From: Bacteroidales bacterium
Lineage (GTDB): Bacteria > Bacteroidota > Bacteroidia > Bacteroidales > Muribaculaceae
DNA: 64,000 bases
Assembly: GCA_015061055.1 (NCBI GenBank)
Contig: SUXH01000002.1
Location: 124,001-188,000, forward strand
Reading direction: 5' to 3'
Below, piece after piece: positions 17,101-25,302 of this stretch. The translations under genes were made by a program, and so were the position numbers. A model generated the notes under the pieces. That model searched no databases. It was not told the DNA's origin and worked only from the letters and a program-made list of their open reading frames with translations. How positions within the stretch are numbered: the first letter of the stretch is position 1; the number at the start of each line of letters is the position of its first letter.

Positions 17101-17627
17101 TCTATAAGCAACACATCTACTCCGCCATCAATCAAGCCTCGCATCTGTAGAACATAAGCATCTACAAGCTCATCCCAACCGAGGCTTCGAGCCGAAGGAT
17201 CATCTACCGAAGGCGACATTGACAGACTTTTATTAGTGGGTCCCACACTTCCTGCTACCCATTTTTTTTGTTCGTATTCCGATGCAACTCGTTTTGCCAA
17301 TCTTGCCGCTTCTATATTTATTTCATATGCATCTTGTTCTATTTCATAATCGCTCAATGAGATAGCATTAGCATTGAAAGAATCGGTTTCAATAATATCG
17401 GCACCTGCATCGATATATTGTCGATGTATATCGGCAACCACATCAGGACGAGTCAGCACAAGCACATCGTTACAGCCCTTCATCTCACATTTGGAGTTGG
17501 CATAACACTCTCCCCTGAAGTCAGACTCACATAATCCTGCCAACTGAATCATAGTACCCATTCCACCATCAAGCACAATGATTCTACGACCCATCAAGTA
17601 TTCCAATTCCTCTCTATTGCTATCCAT
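14151..17627 (-). CDS. metH: Cobalamin-dependent methionine synthase
   Basis: A 1158-residue four-module enzyme that transfers the methyl group of methyltetrahydrofolate to homocysteine through methylcobalamin. Homocysteine module: zinc ligands in GLNCGFG (near 240) and GGCCGT (near 305). Pterin module: VNVGERCNVAGSRKF (from about 350). B12 module: DVHDIGKN with the cobalt-ligating His near 756. Reactivation module: SAM-binding RPAVGYP near 1104. All modules are present, and length is close to the E. coli enzyme (1227), slightly shorter at the end. No cobalamin or SAM riboswitch was recognised in the 363 bases upstream. Confidence 0.95.
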   Translation of the reverse strand: MDSNREELEYLMGRRIIVLDGGMGTMIQLAGLCESDFRGECYANSKCEMKGCNDVLVLTRPDVVADIHRQYIDAGADIIETDSFNANAISLSDYEIEQDAYEINIEAARLAKRVASEYEQKKWVAGSVGPTNKSLSMSPSVDDPSARSLGWDELVDAYVLQMRGLIDGGVDVLLIETIFDTLNAKAALWAADEAMRVCGRRVPIMLSVTLTESGRILSGQTIEAFLASVSHCDVMSVGLNCGFGAEGMVKWLEGMSAIARCAVSVYPNAGLPNEMGEYDETPATMAKNVLPMLEKGMVNIIGGCCGTTPEHIKAVADVARKYNPRKIPEQKTVMQLSGLEVTEVTPERMFVNVGERCNVAGSRKFLRLINEKSYDEALMIACKQVESGAQIVDVNMDDAMLDAEYEMSHFLRLMASEPEVARVPVMIDSSKWNVIKAGLKNLQGKGIVNSISLKDGEEKFKEKAEYIKRMGAAVVVMAFDEYGQADTYDRKIEICGRAYDILVKEVGFNPYDIIFDPNILSVATGIEEHNNYALDFIRAVEWIKTNLPGAKVSGGVSNLSFSFRGNNAVREAMHSVFLYHAIAKGLDMAIVNAGAIIPYNEIDDELRIAIEDVIFNRDVDAADRLISIAEKIKRLAETNDKSIDVSANADMTSSEYLKSLIVRGRTEMLEDTLECVHCELGSALAVIDGPLMAGMNEVGRLFGEGKMFLPQVVKSARTMKQAVSWLNPYIEAEKQTIGESGKVGKVVLATVKGDVHDIGKNIVSVIMRCNGFEVIDMGVMVPNEDVVERAIAEQADIVALSGLITPSLDEMCSVARLMQEKGLDIPLMIGGATTSELHTAVKIAPEYSGPVVYTRDAAMMPVVAQQLLSNRDAFVAEWAEKQEALRIDYNKKRDFYSIEEARSRAPKLEYNPIVPNVEGVATYDITIAEARELINRIPFFALWKVKEDSDEGKELYADACKVLEELEQVANDSIKARVGILPAYRDGETVVIGDERIEMQRQQRKTDSDVSLSLCDYVAPNDDYVGVFAVTVGAKINDMIQASREAGDEYRAMLIQSIADRLAEAATEFIHARVRREIWGYAKNEPQNVDNLLRQYYQGIRPAVGYPSLPDQKVIFQLDKLINLGEIGISLTENGAMIPSSSTCGLMISHPDSSYFVI

Positions 17628-17919
17628 ATATAAATCACATTGAAAATCTCTGCAAATTTAACAATTCTACCCTACACTCCATCCTTTTAATTCCACAATC
17701 TAAGTTTTTAGAGCATTCTATTCTATCTTCTGTTAAATAACGTAAACAAGGCAGAGAAATATCACACTTATTATGATGTTAAATATTCTTAAAACAATCT
17801 GCTTGTATATTATTTTTACAATAAAAAACACTAATTTTACCAACGAAATTTAATTGGAACGTAAATAATAAATCTTTTCATACTATTTGTAGGGCTATAA
17901 ATTAAGTTGATTCAGAGAG
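17628..17919. other. Intergenic region upstream of metH
   Basis: AT-rich, no gene seen. On the minus strand TAAATTTG (17660 to 17653) fits the -7 element and would give metH a leader of about 20 bases, but no -33 box is evident. Nothing resembling a cobalamin riboswitch was found. Confidence 0.5.
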
Positions 17920-17943
17920 GGAGCTGCTCGTGTGAGTCGCTCC
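17920..17943 (+). terminator. Hairpin with T tail on the plus strand
   Basis: GGAGC (17920-17924) pairs GCTCC (17939-17943), extended inside by CTC/GAG, with loop GTGT and a following TTTTCATTTTT. No plus-strand gene precedes it, so it may end a small unannotated RNA, or simply support the terminator of the convergent minus-strand transcript. Confidence 0.5.
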
Positions 17944-17962
17944 TTTTCATTTTTATAACAAA

Positions 17963-17986
17963 AACGGCACCGCTTCGGTAGCCGTT
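17963..17986 (-). terminator. Terminator of the lpxB-phosphatase transcript
   Basis: AACGGC/GCCGTT plus ACCG/CGGT form a hairpin with one bulged base. On the minus strand a short T run follows. It lies 4 bases beyond the phosphatase stop codon. Confidence 0.65.
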
Positions 17987-17990
17987 CTAC

Positions 17991-18461
17991 TTATACTAAT
18001 TGCGAAAGCAACTCTTCACAAGCATCTTCAAGAAGATTCAACACAAGTTCAAATCCTTCGGCTCCCTCATAATATGGATCAGGAATATGATCATAATGTT
18101 GATAATGACGTATGTAATCACCCATCATCACAATCTTTTGGGTTTCGTCAACCGTTGCCGCCATATTTTCAAGATTATACCTATTTGATGCATCCATAGC
18201 CACTATTAGGTCAAAATCCTCAAAATCTTGCCCTGTCACTCGTCGGCTACGATGCGTAAGTGTGTAGCCACGTTGTTGTGCATGTACTCTCATTCGTCTG
18301 TCAGGCAGTTCGCCTGCGTGTCCGCCATACGTACCGGCAGAATCCAAATAAAAACGGTCGGTCAATCCACGTTCATCAATCATACGTTGCATAACACCCT
18401 GAGCAGCAGGCGAACGACATATATTTCCAAGACACACAAAGAGAATCTTATATCTTTCCAT
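17991..18461 (-). CDS. Low-molecular-weight protein-tyrosine phosphatase
   Basis: A 156-residue cytoplasmic phosphatase. The P-loop CLGNICRS has nucleophile Cys10 and Arg16 (C-x5-R-S), and the general-acid Asp lies in HIPDPYYEG near residue 128. Such enzymes dephosphorylate protein tyrosine, often of polysaccharide-export kinases, but no kinase gene is in this window. It starts 10 bases after the lpxB stop and is probably in the same transcript. Confidence 0.9.
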   Translation of the reverse strand: MERYKILFVCLGNICRSPAAQGVMQRMIDERGLTDRFYLDSAGTYGGHAGELPDRRMRVHAQQRGYTLTHRSRRVTGQDFEDFDLIVAMDASNRYNLENMAATVDETQKIVMMGDYIRHYQHYDHIPDPYYEGAEGFELVLNLLEDACEELLSQLV

Positions 18462-18471
18462 TATATCACAA

Positions 18472-19629
18472 TTATCTAGTTATATTTAATTTATTCCAAA
18501 GTCTTTCGGCAGCCACATCAGCACTCTGAGCATCGGTCAATCGGCGGGCAATCTCTTTGTATCCGGCTTGCATAGCCTTATAACGTTCACTATCAGTATC
18601 AAGCAACAACATCAATTCGGCAGCAATATTTTCGGCATTACAAAAATGTAACAAGAGTTCTTTCACCACAGGTGCATCAGCAATAAGATTCGGTAGCGAC
18701 ACATATTTCACCTTAAGGATATGAGAATAGATATTATATAGCAACTTACTGCCACCCATTCGATAACACACTACCTGCGGAGTTTGCAATATTGCAGTTT
18801 CAAGTGTTGCCGTTCCACTCGTCACAAGTGCAACTTTAGCGTGCTTCACAAGTTCAAACGACTTACCAAACAGCACCTTAGGCCTATTGTCGGAATATCC
18901 AAGAGCATCAAACACTTCATCATAAAACTGCGATGACAATCCAGGTGCGCCACCTACCACAGGAACACACTCAGGGAATCTCAATACAGCATCAAGCATC
19001 TCTCTCAAGTTATCTCTAATCTCCTTCTTTCGCGAGCCGGGTAATAGAGCCACTATTTCTTTATCTTCACTAATGCCATTATCTTTGTAAAAAACGTCTT
19101 TTGAGCGAAACTCCGCTTGAACTTCAGCTATCTCATTCACTGTAGGATTACCGACATACTCAACATTGTAATTATGACGAGCAAAAAAATCGATTTCAAA
19201 TGGCAGAATGGAGTACAACTCGGTAACATATTTCTTTATTTCCTTAACGCGATACTCTTTCCACGCCCACACTTTCGGCGAAATATAGTAAAACACCGGA
19301 ATATTTAGCGAATGAGCATATTTGGCAATTTTAAGGTTGAACGACGGATAATCTACTAGTATTACTGCATCAGGACGCCAATCAGTTACTATTTGACGTG
19401 CTTTTTTCATAAAACCCATTATGGACTTTAGGTGCTTTATCACCTCTATAAAGCCCATAAAAGCCATATCCCTATAATGCACCTCAGGAGCTACACCACC
19501 TGCCTGCTCCATAAAGTCACCTCCAAAGAAACGAAATTCTGCACTTGCATCTTTTTTCTGCAACGCTTTTATTAATTGAGAAGCGTGTATATCGCCCGAT
19601 GCTTCTCCTGCTATCATAAAATATTTCAT
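18472..19629 (-). CDS. lpxB: Lipid-A-disaccharide synthase
   Basis: A 385-residue GT19 enzyme of the Raetz pathway; it joins UDP-diacylglucosamine and lipid X to the lipid A disaccharide at the inner membrane. The diagnostic N-terminus is MKYFMIAGEASGDIHAS, followed by YISPKVWAWKE and LPGSRKKEI, with SGTATLE in the C-terminal nucleotide-binding half. The N-terminal motif fixes ATG 19629 as the start, only a few bases after the predicted promoter, so the mRNA should be almost leaderless. Confidence 0.93.
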   Translation of the reverse strand: MKYFMIAGEASGDIHASQLIKALQKKDASAEFRFFGGDFMEQAGGVAPEVHYRDMAFMGFIEVIKHLKSIMGFMKKARQIVTDWRPDAVILVDYPSFNLKIAKYAHSLNIPVFYYISPKVWAWKEYRVKEIKKYVTELYSILPFEIDFFARHNYNVEYVGNPTVNEIAEVQAEFRSKDVFYKDNGISEDKEIVALLPGSRKKEIRDNLREMLDAVLRFPECVPVVGGAPGLSSQFYDEVFDALGYSDNRPKVLFGKSFELVKHAKVALVTSGTATLETAILQTPQVVCYRMGGSKLLYNIYSHILKVKYVSLPNLIADAPVVKELLLHFCNAENIAAELMLLLDTDSERYKAMQAGYKEIARRLTDAQSADVAAERLWNKLNITR

Positions 19630-19636
19630 AACTCAA

Positions 19637-19667
19637 CAAAGATAACCAATTTAACGCAAAGGCACAA
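19637..19667 (-). promoter_or_regulatory. Consensus promoter of lpxB, overlapping the upstream terminator
   Basis: On the minus strand TTTG (19667 to 19664) and TATCTTTG (19644 to 19637) are 19 bases apart. The TTTG lies in the T tract of the terminator at 19674-19700. The predicted RNA start is about 4 bases from the lpxB ATG. Confidence 0.75.
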
Positions 19668-19673
19668 AAAAAA

Positions 19674-19700
19674 GCTGTAACTCTCGTCGAGAGAAACAGC
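19674..19700 (-). terminator. Terminator of the cysteine-rich lipoprotein gene
   Basis: GCTGT (19674-19678) pairs ACAGC (19696-19700), and CTCTC (19681-19685) pairs GAGAG (19689-19693). The minus strand then has a run of nine T. It ends transcription from the small gene at 19902. Confidence 0.8.
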
Positions 19701-19725
19701 TTCAAACCTTTTAATCTTGCTAAGA

Positions 19726-19902
19726 TTACTTAACTGAATCAGCAACAACTGTATCAGCACAGCAAGTATCAGCGCAGCAAGTATCAACAGCAGTTGTGTC
19801 AACAACTTCAGCAACTTCAGCAGCAGCTTCAGTCTTTGCACCACCACAAGAGAACAATGATACGCTAAATACAACAGCAAGTAGTAGAACTAACTTTTTC
19901 AT
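19726..19902 (-). CDS. Mini-lipoprotein with Cys-Cys repeats
   Basis: A 58-residue protein with a lipoprotein signal (MKKLVLLLAVVFSVSLFSC, lipidated Cys in LFSCGG). The mature peptide is only about 40 residues, Ala/Glu/Val/Thr/Asp-rich, and ends with a duplicated DTCCA unit (AVDTCCADTCCADTVV). The open frame extends to 19956, but MKKLVLLLA at 19902 is the typical start. It has its own terminator. Function is unknown; vicinal cysteines could bind metal or be redox active. Confidence 0.7.
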   Translation of the reverse strand: MKKLVLLLAVVFSVSLFSCGGAKTEAAAEVAEVVDTTAVDTCCADTCCADTVVADSVK

Positions 19903-19953
19903 CTTTTCTAAATTTAATAATAAAACAATATTTTTTAGCTTCAAAAATCTTTG

Positions 19954-19961
19954 CAAATTTA
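19954..19961 (-). promoter_or_regulatory. -7 promoter element (TAAATTTG)
   Basis: TAAATTTG on the minus strand lies about 50 bases before the mini-lipoprotein start. No convincing -33 box. Confidence 0.4.
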
Positions 19962-20156
19962 TAACATTTTTTTCAGATAGGAGAACTTTTTTTCGTTTTT
20001 TTTATCTACGCTATGTCTTTTTCCTCATTTTTTCAAAAAATATGCAAAAAATCTTTTTTATACATCTATCTTATACAAAGGAAAATTAAGGATAACCACA
20101 ATTTATATTTATAAATCTATGATTATCCTTAACACCATTAAACTTAACAATAAATA

Positions 20157-21818
20157 TTAATTTGTATATAAGAAACGCTTAATACTACGCTTAGGCGTTT
20201 TCTCAAACTCATTTGCAAACAGCTGGATCTTATATACTTGTTCGTATGGCGCAAGCAATTTATTCAATTCCTTACGCACCTCTTCCATTACTTCAGGCAT
20301 CTTTTCACGAGTCATACCCTCAGCGTCCATTTTTTCGTAATCAGGATACACAAGCGCCACAATTTTACCTTCGCGTTCCACGATAAGACTCTCCATCACA
20401 TAAGGCATATTATTCAATTTCGACTCTATTTCCTCAGGATATACATTCTGTCCGTTTGCTGTAAGGATCATTGTCTTCGAACGTCCTTTGATATAGATTG
20501 TTCCATCTTCGTCCATTGTACCCATATCACCGGTATTCAACCAGCCATCATCATACAACACACGATCGGTAGCTTCGGTATTATTATAATAACCCTTCAT
20601 TACATTTTCACCGCGGACATATATTTCACCCGGTATATTTTTAGGGTCGCTCGACAACACCTTTGCTTCCATTATACCGGGAAGCACTTTTCCTGCCGAA
20701 TGCAATTTAAACTCGCTCCAATGCGTATAGCTCACAAGAGGGGCACACTCTGTCATACCATAACCTACGGTAAATGGGAATTTTATCTTATATAAGAACT
20801 CTTCAACTTCCTTATTCAATGGAGCTCCACCCACAATTACCTGTTCAAAATTTCCTCCAAACGCATCTATCAGTGTTTGGCGAATCTTACTATGAATAGT
20901 ACGATCAAGAAGTGGTATAGCAAGCACCCATCGAGCCAAACCTTTACTAATCTTAGGCACAATCTGCTTTCGATATATCTTTTCAAGAATCAATGGCACA
21001 CAGATAATAAGATTTGGCTTCACCTCAGCCAAGGCTTTTAGCATAATCTTTGGAGATGGTATCTTACCTAACAAGGTGATATGAGTTCCCACTGCCAATG
21101 GAGTAAGAAGATCGAAAGCACAACCATAAGCATGAGCAAGAGGTAAAAACGACAAACATTTAGAACCTTTAAAATGCAAATTTTGACGGATTCCAAACAC
21201 CACATTACCTGCGATATTGTTACCTGTAATCATCACGCCCTTGCTGAATCCTGTAGTCCCCGATGTGTAGTTAAGAATCATCAATTCACTATTGCTTACG
21301 TTAGCATATTTCACATCACTACGATTAAAGCCCGACTTGTATCTCGCAAAGAAATTCTTTTGTAAAGAAGTCAGTTCGTTTCCTATTGTTTCGCCTGTAC
21401 GTTGAGCCAACAACTCATTCTTATCAAGACCTATCACAGCTCGCACATTACGCAATGACGATGCGTCAAGATTTTCCCAAATGCTGTTTGAACTGAACAT
21501 CATCACTGCACCCGAGTGATTCACAATATGCTGAACGTCATTAGGATTGAATTCTTGCAGAATTGGAACAACTACTGCGCCATAAGTGATTGTTCCAATA
21601 AATACTGTGATCCAATTACTTGTGTTTTTGCCTATCAATGCAATTTTTTCACCTCTCTTAACACCACAACGGTTATAAAATTCGTGAAGCATTGCTATTT
21701 TTTCTGCAAAATCACCATATGTCATTGTCCTTTTTTCAGAATAGTCGGTCAATGCCGGTAAATTCCAGTTTTCACGAAAGCTATTCTCATAGATCTTAAT
21801 TATATTCTCACTTATCAT
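20157..21818 (-). CDS. AMP-binding long-chain acyl-CoA synthetase
   Basis: A 553-residue ANL-superfamily ligase that adenylates a fatty acid and forms its CoA thioester. ATP loop: NYTSGTTGFSKGVM (near 195). Other motifs: VGYGMTECAPLVSY (near 335), DDGWLNTGDMG (near 415) and a C-terminal catalytic Lys region KTPKRSIKRFLY. The frame is open to 21848 (MRKKHKK...), but that codon lies about 5 bases from the predicted transcription start, so MISENIIKIY at 21818 is the preferred start. Chain length and physiological role are not determined. Confidence 0.88.
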   Translation of the reverse strand: MISENIIKIYENSFRENWNLPALTDYSEKRTMTYGDFAEKIAMLHEFYNRCGVKRGEKIALIGKNTSNWITVFIGTITYGAVVVPILQEFNPNDVQHIVNHSGAVMMFSSNSIWENLDASSLRNVRAVIGLDKNELLAQRTGETIGNELTSLQKNFFARYKSGFNRSDVKYANVSNSELMILNYTSGTTGFSKGVMITGNNIAGNVVFGIRQNLHFKGSKCLSFLPLAHAYGCAFDLLTPLAVGTHITLLGKIPSPKIMLKALAEVKPNLIICVPLILEKIYRKQIVPKISKGLARWVLAIPLLDRTIHSKIRQTLIDAFGGNFEQVIVGGAPLNKEVEEFLYKIKFPFTVGYGMTECAPLVSYTHWSEFKLHSAGKVLPGIMEAKVLSSDPKNIPGEIYVRGENVMKGYYNNTEATDRVLYDDGWLNTGDMGTMDEDGTIYIKGRSKTMILTANGQNVYPEEIESKLNNMPYVMESLIVEREGKIVALVYPDYEKMDAEGMTREKMPEVMEEVRKELNKLLAPYEQVYKIQLFANEFEKTPKRSIKRFLYTN

Positions 21819-21858
21819 AATATCATCTTTTTTGTGCTTTTTGCGCACTTTATATTTG

Positions 21859-21889
21859 CAAAGATACTAACTATCGGCTCTACATCAAA
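21859..21889 (-). promoter_or_regulatory. Consensus promoter of the acyl-CoA synthetase gene
   Basis: TTTG (21889 to 21886) and TATCTTTG (21866 to 21859) on the minus strand with 19-base spacing. The predicted start near 21854 gives a leader of about 35 bases to ATG 21818. Confidence 0.82.
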
Positions 21890-21991
21890 AAAAAACGACA
21901 CATTTTAGCACTTTTTGCGCAAAAAAAGCACATTCACCATTCTTTAATATGTGATTTTTCTGCAACATATACCAATTACACAAGTTTTTCG

Positions 21992-21999
21992 TAACTTTG
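21992..21999 (+). promoter_or_regulatory. -7 promoter element (TAACTTTG) upstream of mtaB
   Basis: TAACTTTG lies 21 bases before ATG 22021. The -33 box is not clear. It likely drives the four-gene run mtaB-acyltransferase-GT2-surE. Confidence 0.5.
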
Positions 22000-22020
22000 C
22001 ATTAATCTACATTGATAATT

Positions 22021-23352
22021 ATGATTGACAACTCGATTTTCAATAATTATACAGCACAATTCCACACTCTTGGATGTAAACTTAATTTTGCTGAAACATC
22101 TACAATCGGGAAAATACTTGCCCAGAAAGGAATTAGACGCGCTCACTTGGGCGAAACTCCCCACATCTGCGTAGTAAATACGTGTAGTGTAACCGAAGAA
22201 GCCGACAAGAAATGCCGCCAACTCATTCGCCGACTCGTCAAGAAATACCCCGATGCGTTAATGATAGTTACCGGATGCTATGCCCAACTTAAAGGCAACG
22301 ACATTGCTCAAATGGACGGTGTCGACATCGTACTCGGAAGCGAGCAAAAACTTGATGTGGCACAATACATCGACAAATGGATTGAAGATCATAAACCCAC
22401 TATCGAAATCACTCCTACAAAAGATATCCGTCGATTCAGTCCGTCGTGCTCTCGCGGCGACCGCACACGATATTTCCTCAAGGTGCAAGACGGATGCGAC
22501 TACTACTGCAGCTACTGCACCATACCAAAGGCTCGAGGACGCAGCCGCAGTGGAACCATCGAAAGCCTTGTAGCTCAAGCTAAAGAAGTAGCTAACGAGG
22601 GCGGACGCGAAATAGTTATCACCGGTGTCAACATAGGAGATTTCGGAAAAAATACAGGCGAACGCATCATCGACTTATTCCGACAACTCGATTCAATCGA
22701 AGGTATAAATCGCTATCGTATTTCTTCGTTAGAACCCGACTTACTCACCGATGAAATCATCGATTTTGTGGCACATTCACGAGCTTTTATGCCACATTTC
22801 CATATTCCTCTTCAGTCGGGAAGCGACTCTATCCTCAAATTAATGCGCCGTCACTACAATTCGGCTCTATTTGCCGATAAAGTACACAAAATCAAGGAAC
22901 TCATTCCCGATGCGTTCATCGGGGTCGACCTCATCGTGGGTGCTCGTGGAGAGAACGACGAGCAATTTGCCATATCACGCGATTTTGTGAGTGGTCTGCC
23001 CATTTCACGACTACACGTATTCCCTTATTCCGAACGCCCGGGTACTCTTGCCCTCACACTCGATGGTGTGGTTGACCAACGCACCAAGAGCGTACGCGCC
23101 GGAATAATGATTAACATATCGGAAGACAAATTAAAAACATTCACAAAGCAATTTATCGGCACTGTGCGACCGGTACTTTTTGAGCAGCCTCAGAAAGGAC
23201 AACCTATGCACGGATTCACCGACAACTATATTAAGGTATATGCTCCCTATCAACCGGAGTACATCAACAAGATTGCTCTTGTGAAGCTAATTGAAATGAA
23301 TAATGACTGTTCGGTTAATTGCGAAGTTATATCCGAACCCGACAAATATTAA
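22021..23352 (+). CDS. mtaB: tRNA N6-threonylcarbamoyladenosine methylthiotransferase
   Basis: A 443-residue radical-SAM enzyme that adds a methylthio group to t6A37 of ANN-decoding tRNAs. The N-terminal UPF0004 domain has Cys19, Cys55 and Cys86 for one [4Fe-4S] cluster. The radical-SAM motif GCDYYCSYC supplies C159, C163 and C166 for the other. A C-terminal TRAM-like part follows from about 375. ATG 22021 (MIDNSIF) is preferred to the in-frame TTG 9 bases upstream. Cys spacing and HTLGCKLNFAE fit the MtaB subgroup better than MiaB or RimO. Confidence 0.9.
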   Translation: MIDNSIFNNYTAQFHTLGCKLNFAETSTIGKILAQKGIRRAHLGETPHICVVNTCSVTEEADKKCRQLIRRLVKKYPDALMIVTGCYAQLKGNDIAQMDGVDIVLGSEQKLDVAQYIDKWIEDHKPTIEITPTKDIRRFSPSCSRGDRTRYFLKVQDGCDYYCSYCTIPKARGRSRSGTIESLVAQAKEVANEGGREIVITGVNIGDFGKNTGERIIDLFRQLDSIEGINRYRISSLEPDLLTDEIIDFVAHSRAFMPHFHIPLQSGSDSILKLMRRHYNSALFADKVHKIKELIPDAFIGVDLIVGARGENDEQFAISRDFVSGLPISRLHVFPYSERPGTLALTLDGVVDQRTKSVRAGIMINISEDKLKTFTKQFIGTVRPVLFEQPQKGQPMHGFTDNYIKVYAPYQPEYINKIALVKLIEMNNDCSVNCEVISEPDKY

Positions 23353-23366
23353 ATCTTCTTTGACTT

Positions 23367-24296
23367 ATGGCAAAAGTTAAACTAAAAGACAAAATACTTT
23401 ACGCTCCTCTTGCGTTACTATTTCATTGTATTGCGCTCTTACCATTCTGGGTGCTTTACCGCATCTCCGACCTACTGTTCTTGTTAATGTTCTACGTGGT
23501 GCGCTACCGCAAAAAAGTAGTTATCCAAAACCTTAACGAATGTTTCCCCGAAAAAAGTGAAAGCGAGCGCAAACAGATAATGAAGGACTTCTACAAGCAC
23601 CTTGCCGACACATTTATCGAAACCATCAAGTTGCTTCACGTTTCCGACGATGAGATGCGACGTCGAATCGTATTTCACAACGTAGACGAAGTGGACAAAA
23701 GTATCGAACAAGGGCGATCGGTGGCTATGTATGCTTCTCACTACTGCAATTGGGAATGGCTTTCGGCAATCACAATGTGGTCAAAGTATGACACAAGCGT
23801 GATGCAGTTCGGACAAGTGTACCACCCCCTTGAAAACGCGTGGTGGGACGAATTTCTCCTAAATCTGCGCAGCCGATTCAAGTCTTATTCCTACCCTATG
23901 AGTCGCGTGCTTCGCGAACTGCTTGCAGCCAAGAGCAAGGGTAAAATCACTATCACAGGATTCATTTCCGACCAACACCCTCACGCCAACGACATCGATG
24001 ATGTAATCACATTTCTCAACCACTACACCGCCTTCATCACAGGTCCTGAAATAATGGCAAAAAAGATGGATATGGACGTACTCTATTTTGACGTACGTAA
24101 AGTGCGACGTGGCTATTACGACTGCACCATTCGTGTAATATCGCGCACTCCAAAAGAGGAGCCGCAATTCAAAATCACCAACACTTATGCACAAATGCTC
24201 GAAAACGTGATTAAAGAAAGTCCTGCCGAATGGCTTTGGACTCACAAACGTTGGAAACGCCCTGTAACACCTAAAAATCTTAACACAGATGAATAA
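23367..24296 (+). CDS. Lysophospholipid/lipid A-type acyltransferase (LpxL/HtrB-like)
   Basis: A 309-residue membrane-associated acyltransferase with an N-terminal hydrophobic anchor (13-47) and the catalytic H-x4-E motif H125-YCNW-E130. PAEWLWTHKRWKRP near the C-terminus is typical of Kdo2-lipid A late acyltransferases, which add secondary acyl chains to lipid A. It starts 14 bases after mtaB and overlaps the following GT2 gene by 8 bases, so it is in the same operon. Confidence 0.85.
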   Translation: MAKVKLKDKILYAPLALLFHCIALLPFWVLYRISDLLFLLMFYVVRYRKKVVIQNLNECFPEKSESERKQIMKDFYKHLADTFIETIKLLHVSDDEMRRRIVFHNVDEVDKSIEQGRSVAMYASHYCNWEWLSAITMWSKYDTSVMQFGQVYHPLENAWWDEFLLNLRSRFKSYSYPMSRVLRELLAAKSKGKITITGFISDQHPHANDIDDVITFLNHYTAFITGPEIMAKKMDMDVLYFDVRKVRRGYYDCTIRVISRTPKEEPQFKITNTYAQMLENVIKESPAEWLWTHKRWKRPVTPKNLNTDE

Positions 24297-25290
24297 GCCT
24301 GTAGCTGTAATTATCCTTAATTGGAACGGAGCTAAACTATTGAAGGAGTTTCTGCCATCGGTGTGCGAACACACCAATGCACAACTTGCCGATGTCATTG
24401 TTGCCGACAATGGTAGTACCGACGACTCGCTTGAGGTACTGAAAAACGAATTTCCCCACGTAAAGACACTCGTTTTCGACCAAAACTACGGCTTTGCCGA
24501 AGGCTACAACCGAGCTATCAAAACTTGCGCGCAATATAAATACACCGTTCTGCTCAATAGCGATGTTAAGTGTGCCAAAGGGTGGCTCGAACCTCTATAC
24601 GAACTATGCGAGACGCAACCCGACGTGGCAGCTTGCCAACCTAAGATATTATCTTATAACGAACCCGACAAATTTGAATATGCAGGAGCTGCCGGCGGTT
24701 TCATCGACTGTCTTGGCTATCCTTATTGTCGTGGACGCATATTCGGCTCGGTTGAGACCGACAACCACCAGTACGACACTGCACCTATCGATATTATGTG
24801 GGCAACAGGCGCGGCACTTTTTGTCCGCACCGACACATATATTGCTGTCGGTGGTCTTGACGCCAAGTTCTTCGCCCACATGGAAGAAATCGATCTTTGT
24901 TGGAGAATACATCTCGCCGGACACAAAATCAAGGCTGTAACAAGTGGTACAGTCTATCATCTCGGTGGAGGCAGTTTACCCGCATCCAACCCTCGTAAGA
25001 CATACCTCAACTTCCGCAATAACTTACTGCTACTGCACAAAAATATGCCATCGAAGGAAGGTAAACGCTTGCTTTTCATTCGTCGCCTTTACGACACATT
25101 GGCTTTCTTTATGTTTGTCGCTAAATTTGATTTCAAGAATGCGAAGGCTGTATTGAACGCTCATTCCGACTTCAAGAAAATGAGAAAAGAATACACCACA
25201 TTCCCAAGCAAGAACCTTATCGGCGTGTTGCCCGGAAGCGATTGCAATATAATAATTGACTACTACCTAAAAGGTAGAAAAACTTTCTAA
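24289..25290 (+). CDS. Family 2 glycosyltransferase (rhamnosyltransferase-like)
   Basis: A 333-residue soluble GT-A enzyme. Motifs are ILNWNGAKLL (9-18), ADNGSTDDS (39-47), NSDVKCAKGW as the metal-binding region and ATGAALFVRTD followed by MEEIDLCWRIHLAG in the acceptor half. These are typical of WbbL-type transferases acting on surface glycans. The acceptor is unknown. It overlaps the acyltransferase by 8 bases and precedes surE by 12. Confidence 0.87.
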   Translation: MNKPVAVIILNWNGAKLLKEFLPSVCEHTNAQLADVIVADNGSTDDSLEVLKNEFPHVKTLVFDQNYGFAEGYNRAIKTCAQYKYTVLLNSDVKCAKGWLEPLYELCETQPDVAACQPKILSYNEPDKFEYAGAAGGFIDCLGYPYCRGRIFGSVETDNHQYDTAPIDIMWATGAALFVRTDTYIAVGGLDAKFFAHMEEIDLCWRIHLAGHKIKAVTSGTVYHLGGGSLPASNPRKTYLNFRNNLLLLHKNMPSKEGKRLLFIRRLYDTLAFFMFVAKFDFKNAKAVLNAHSDFKKMRKEYTTFPSKNLIGVLPGSDCNIIIDYYLKGRKTF

Positions 25291-25302
25291 AACCGTACCA
25301 AT

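Noticed and set aside
17628-17990. Cobalamin riboswitch controlling metH
   Set aside because: No B12-box-like sequence or multi-helix fold was recognised on the minus strand upstream of the start.
19626-19880. Leu-rich minus-strand open frame of 84 codons
   Set aside because: Alternative frame of the Cys-rich mini-lipoprotein and its terminator, giving an artificial LLKLLKLL pattern.
20238-20795. Plus-strand open frame of 185 codons
   Set aside because: Antisense to the acyl-CoA synthetase; no start signals or recognisable domains.
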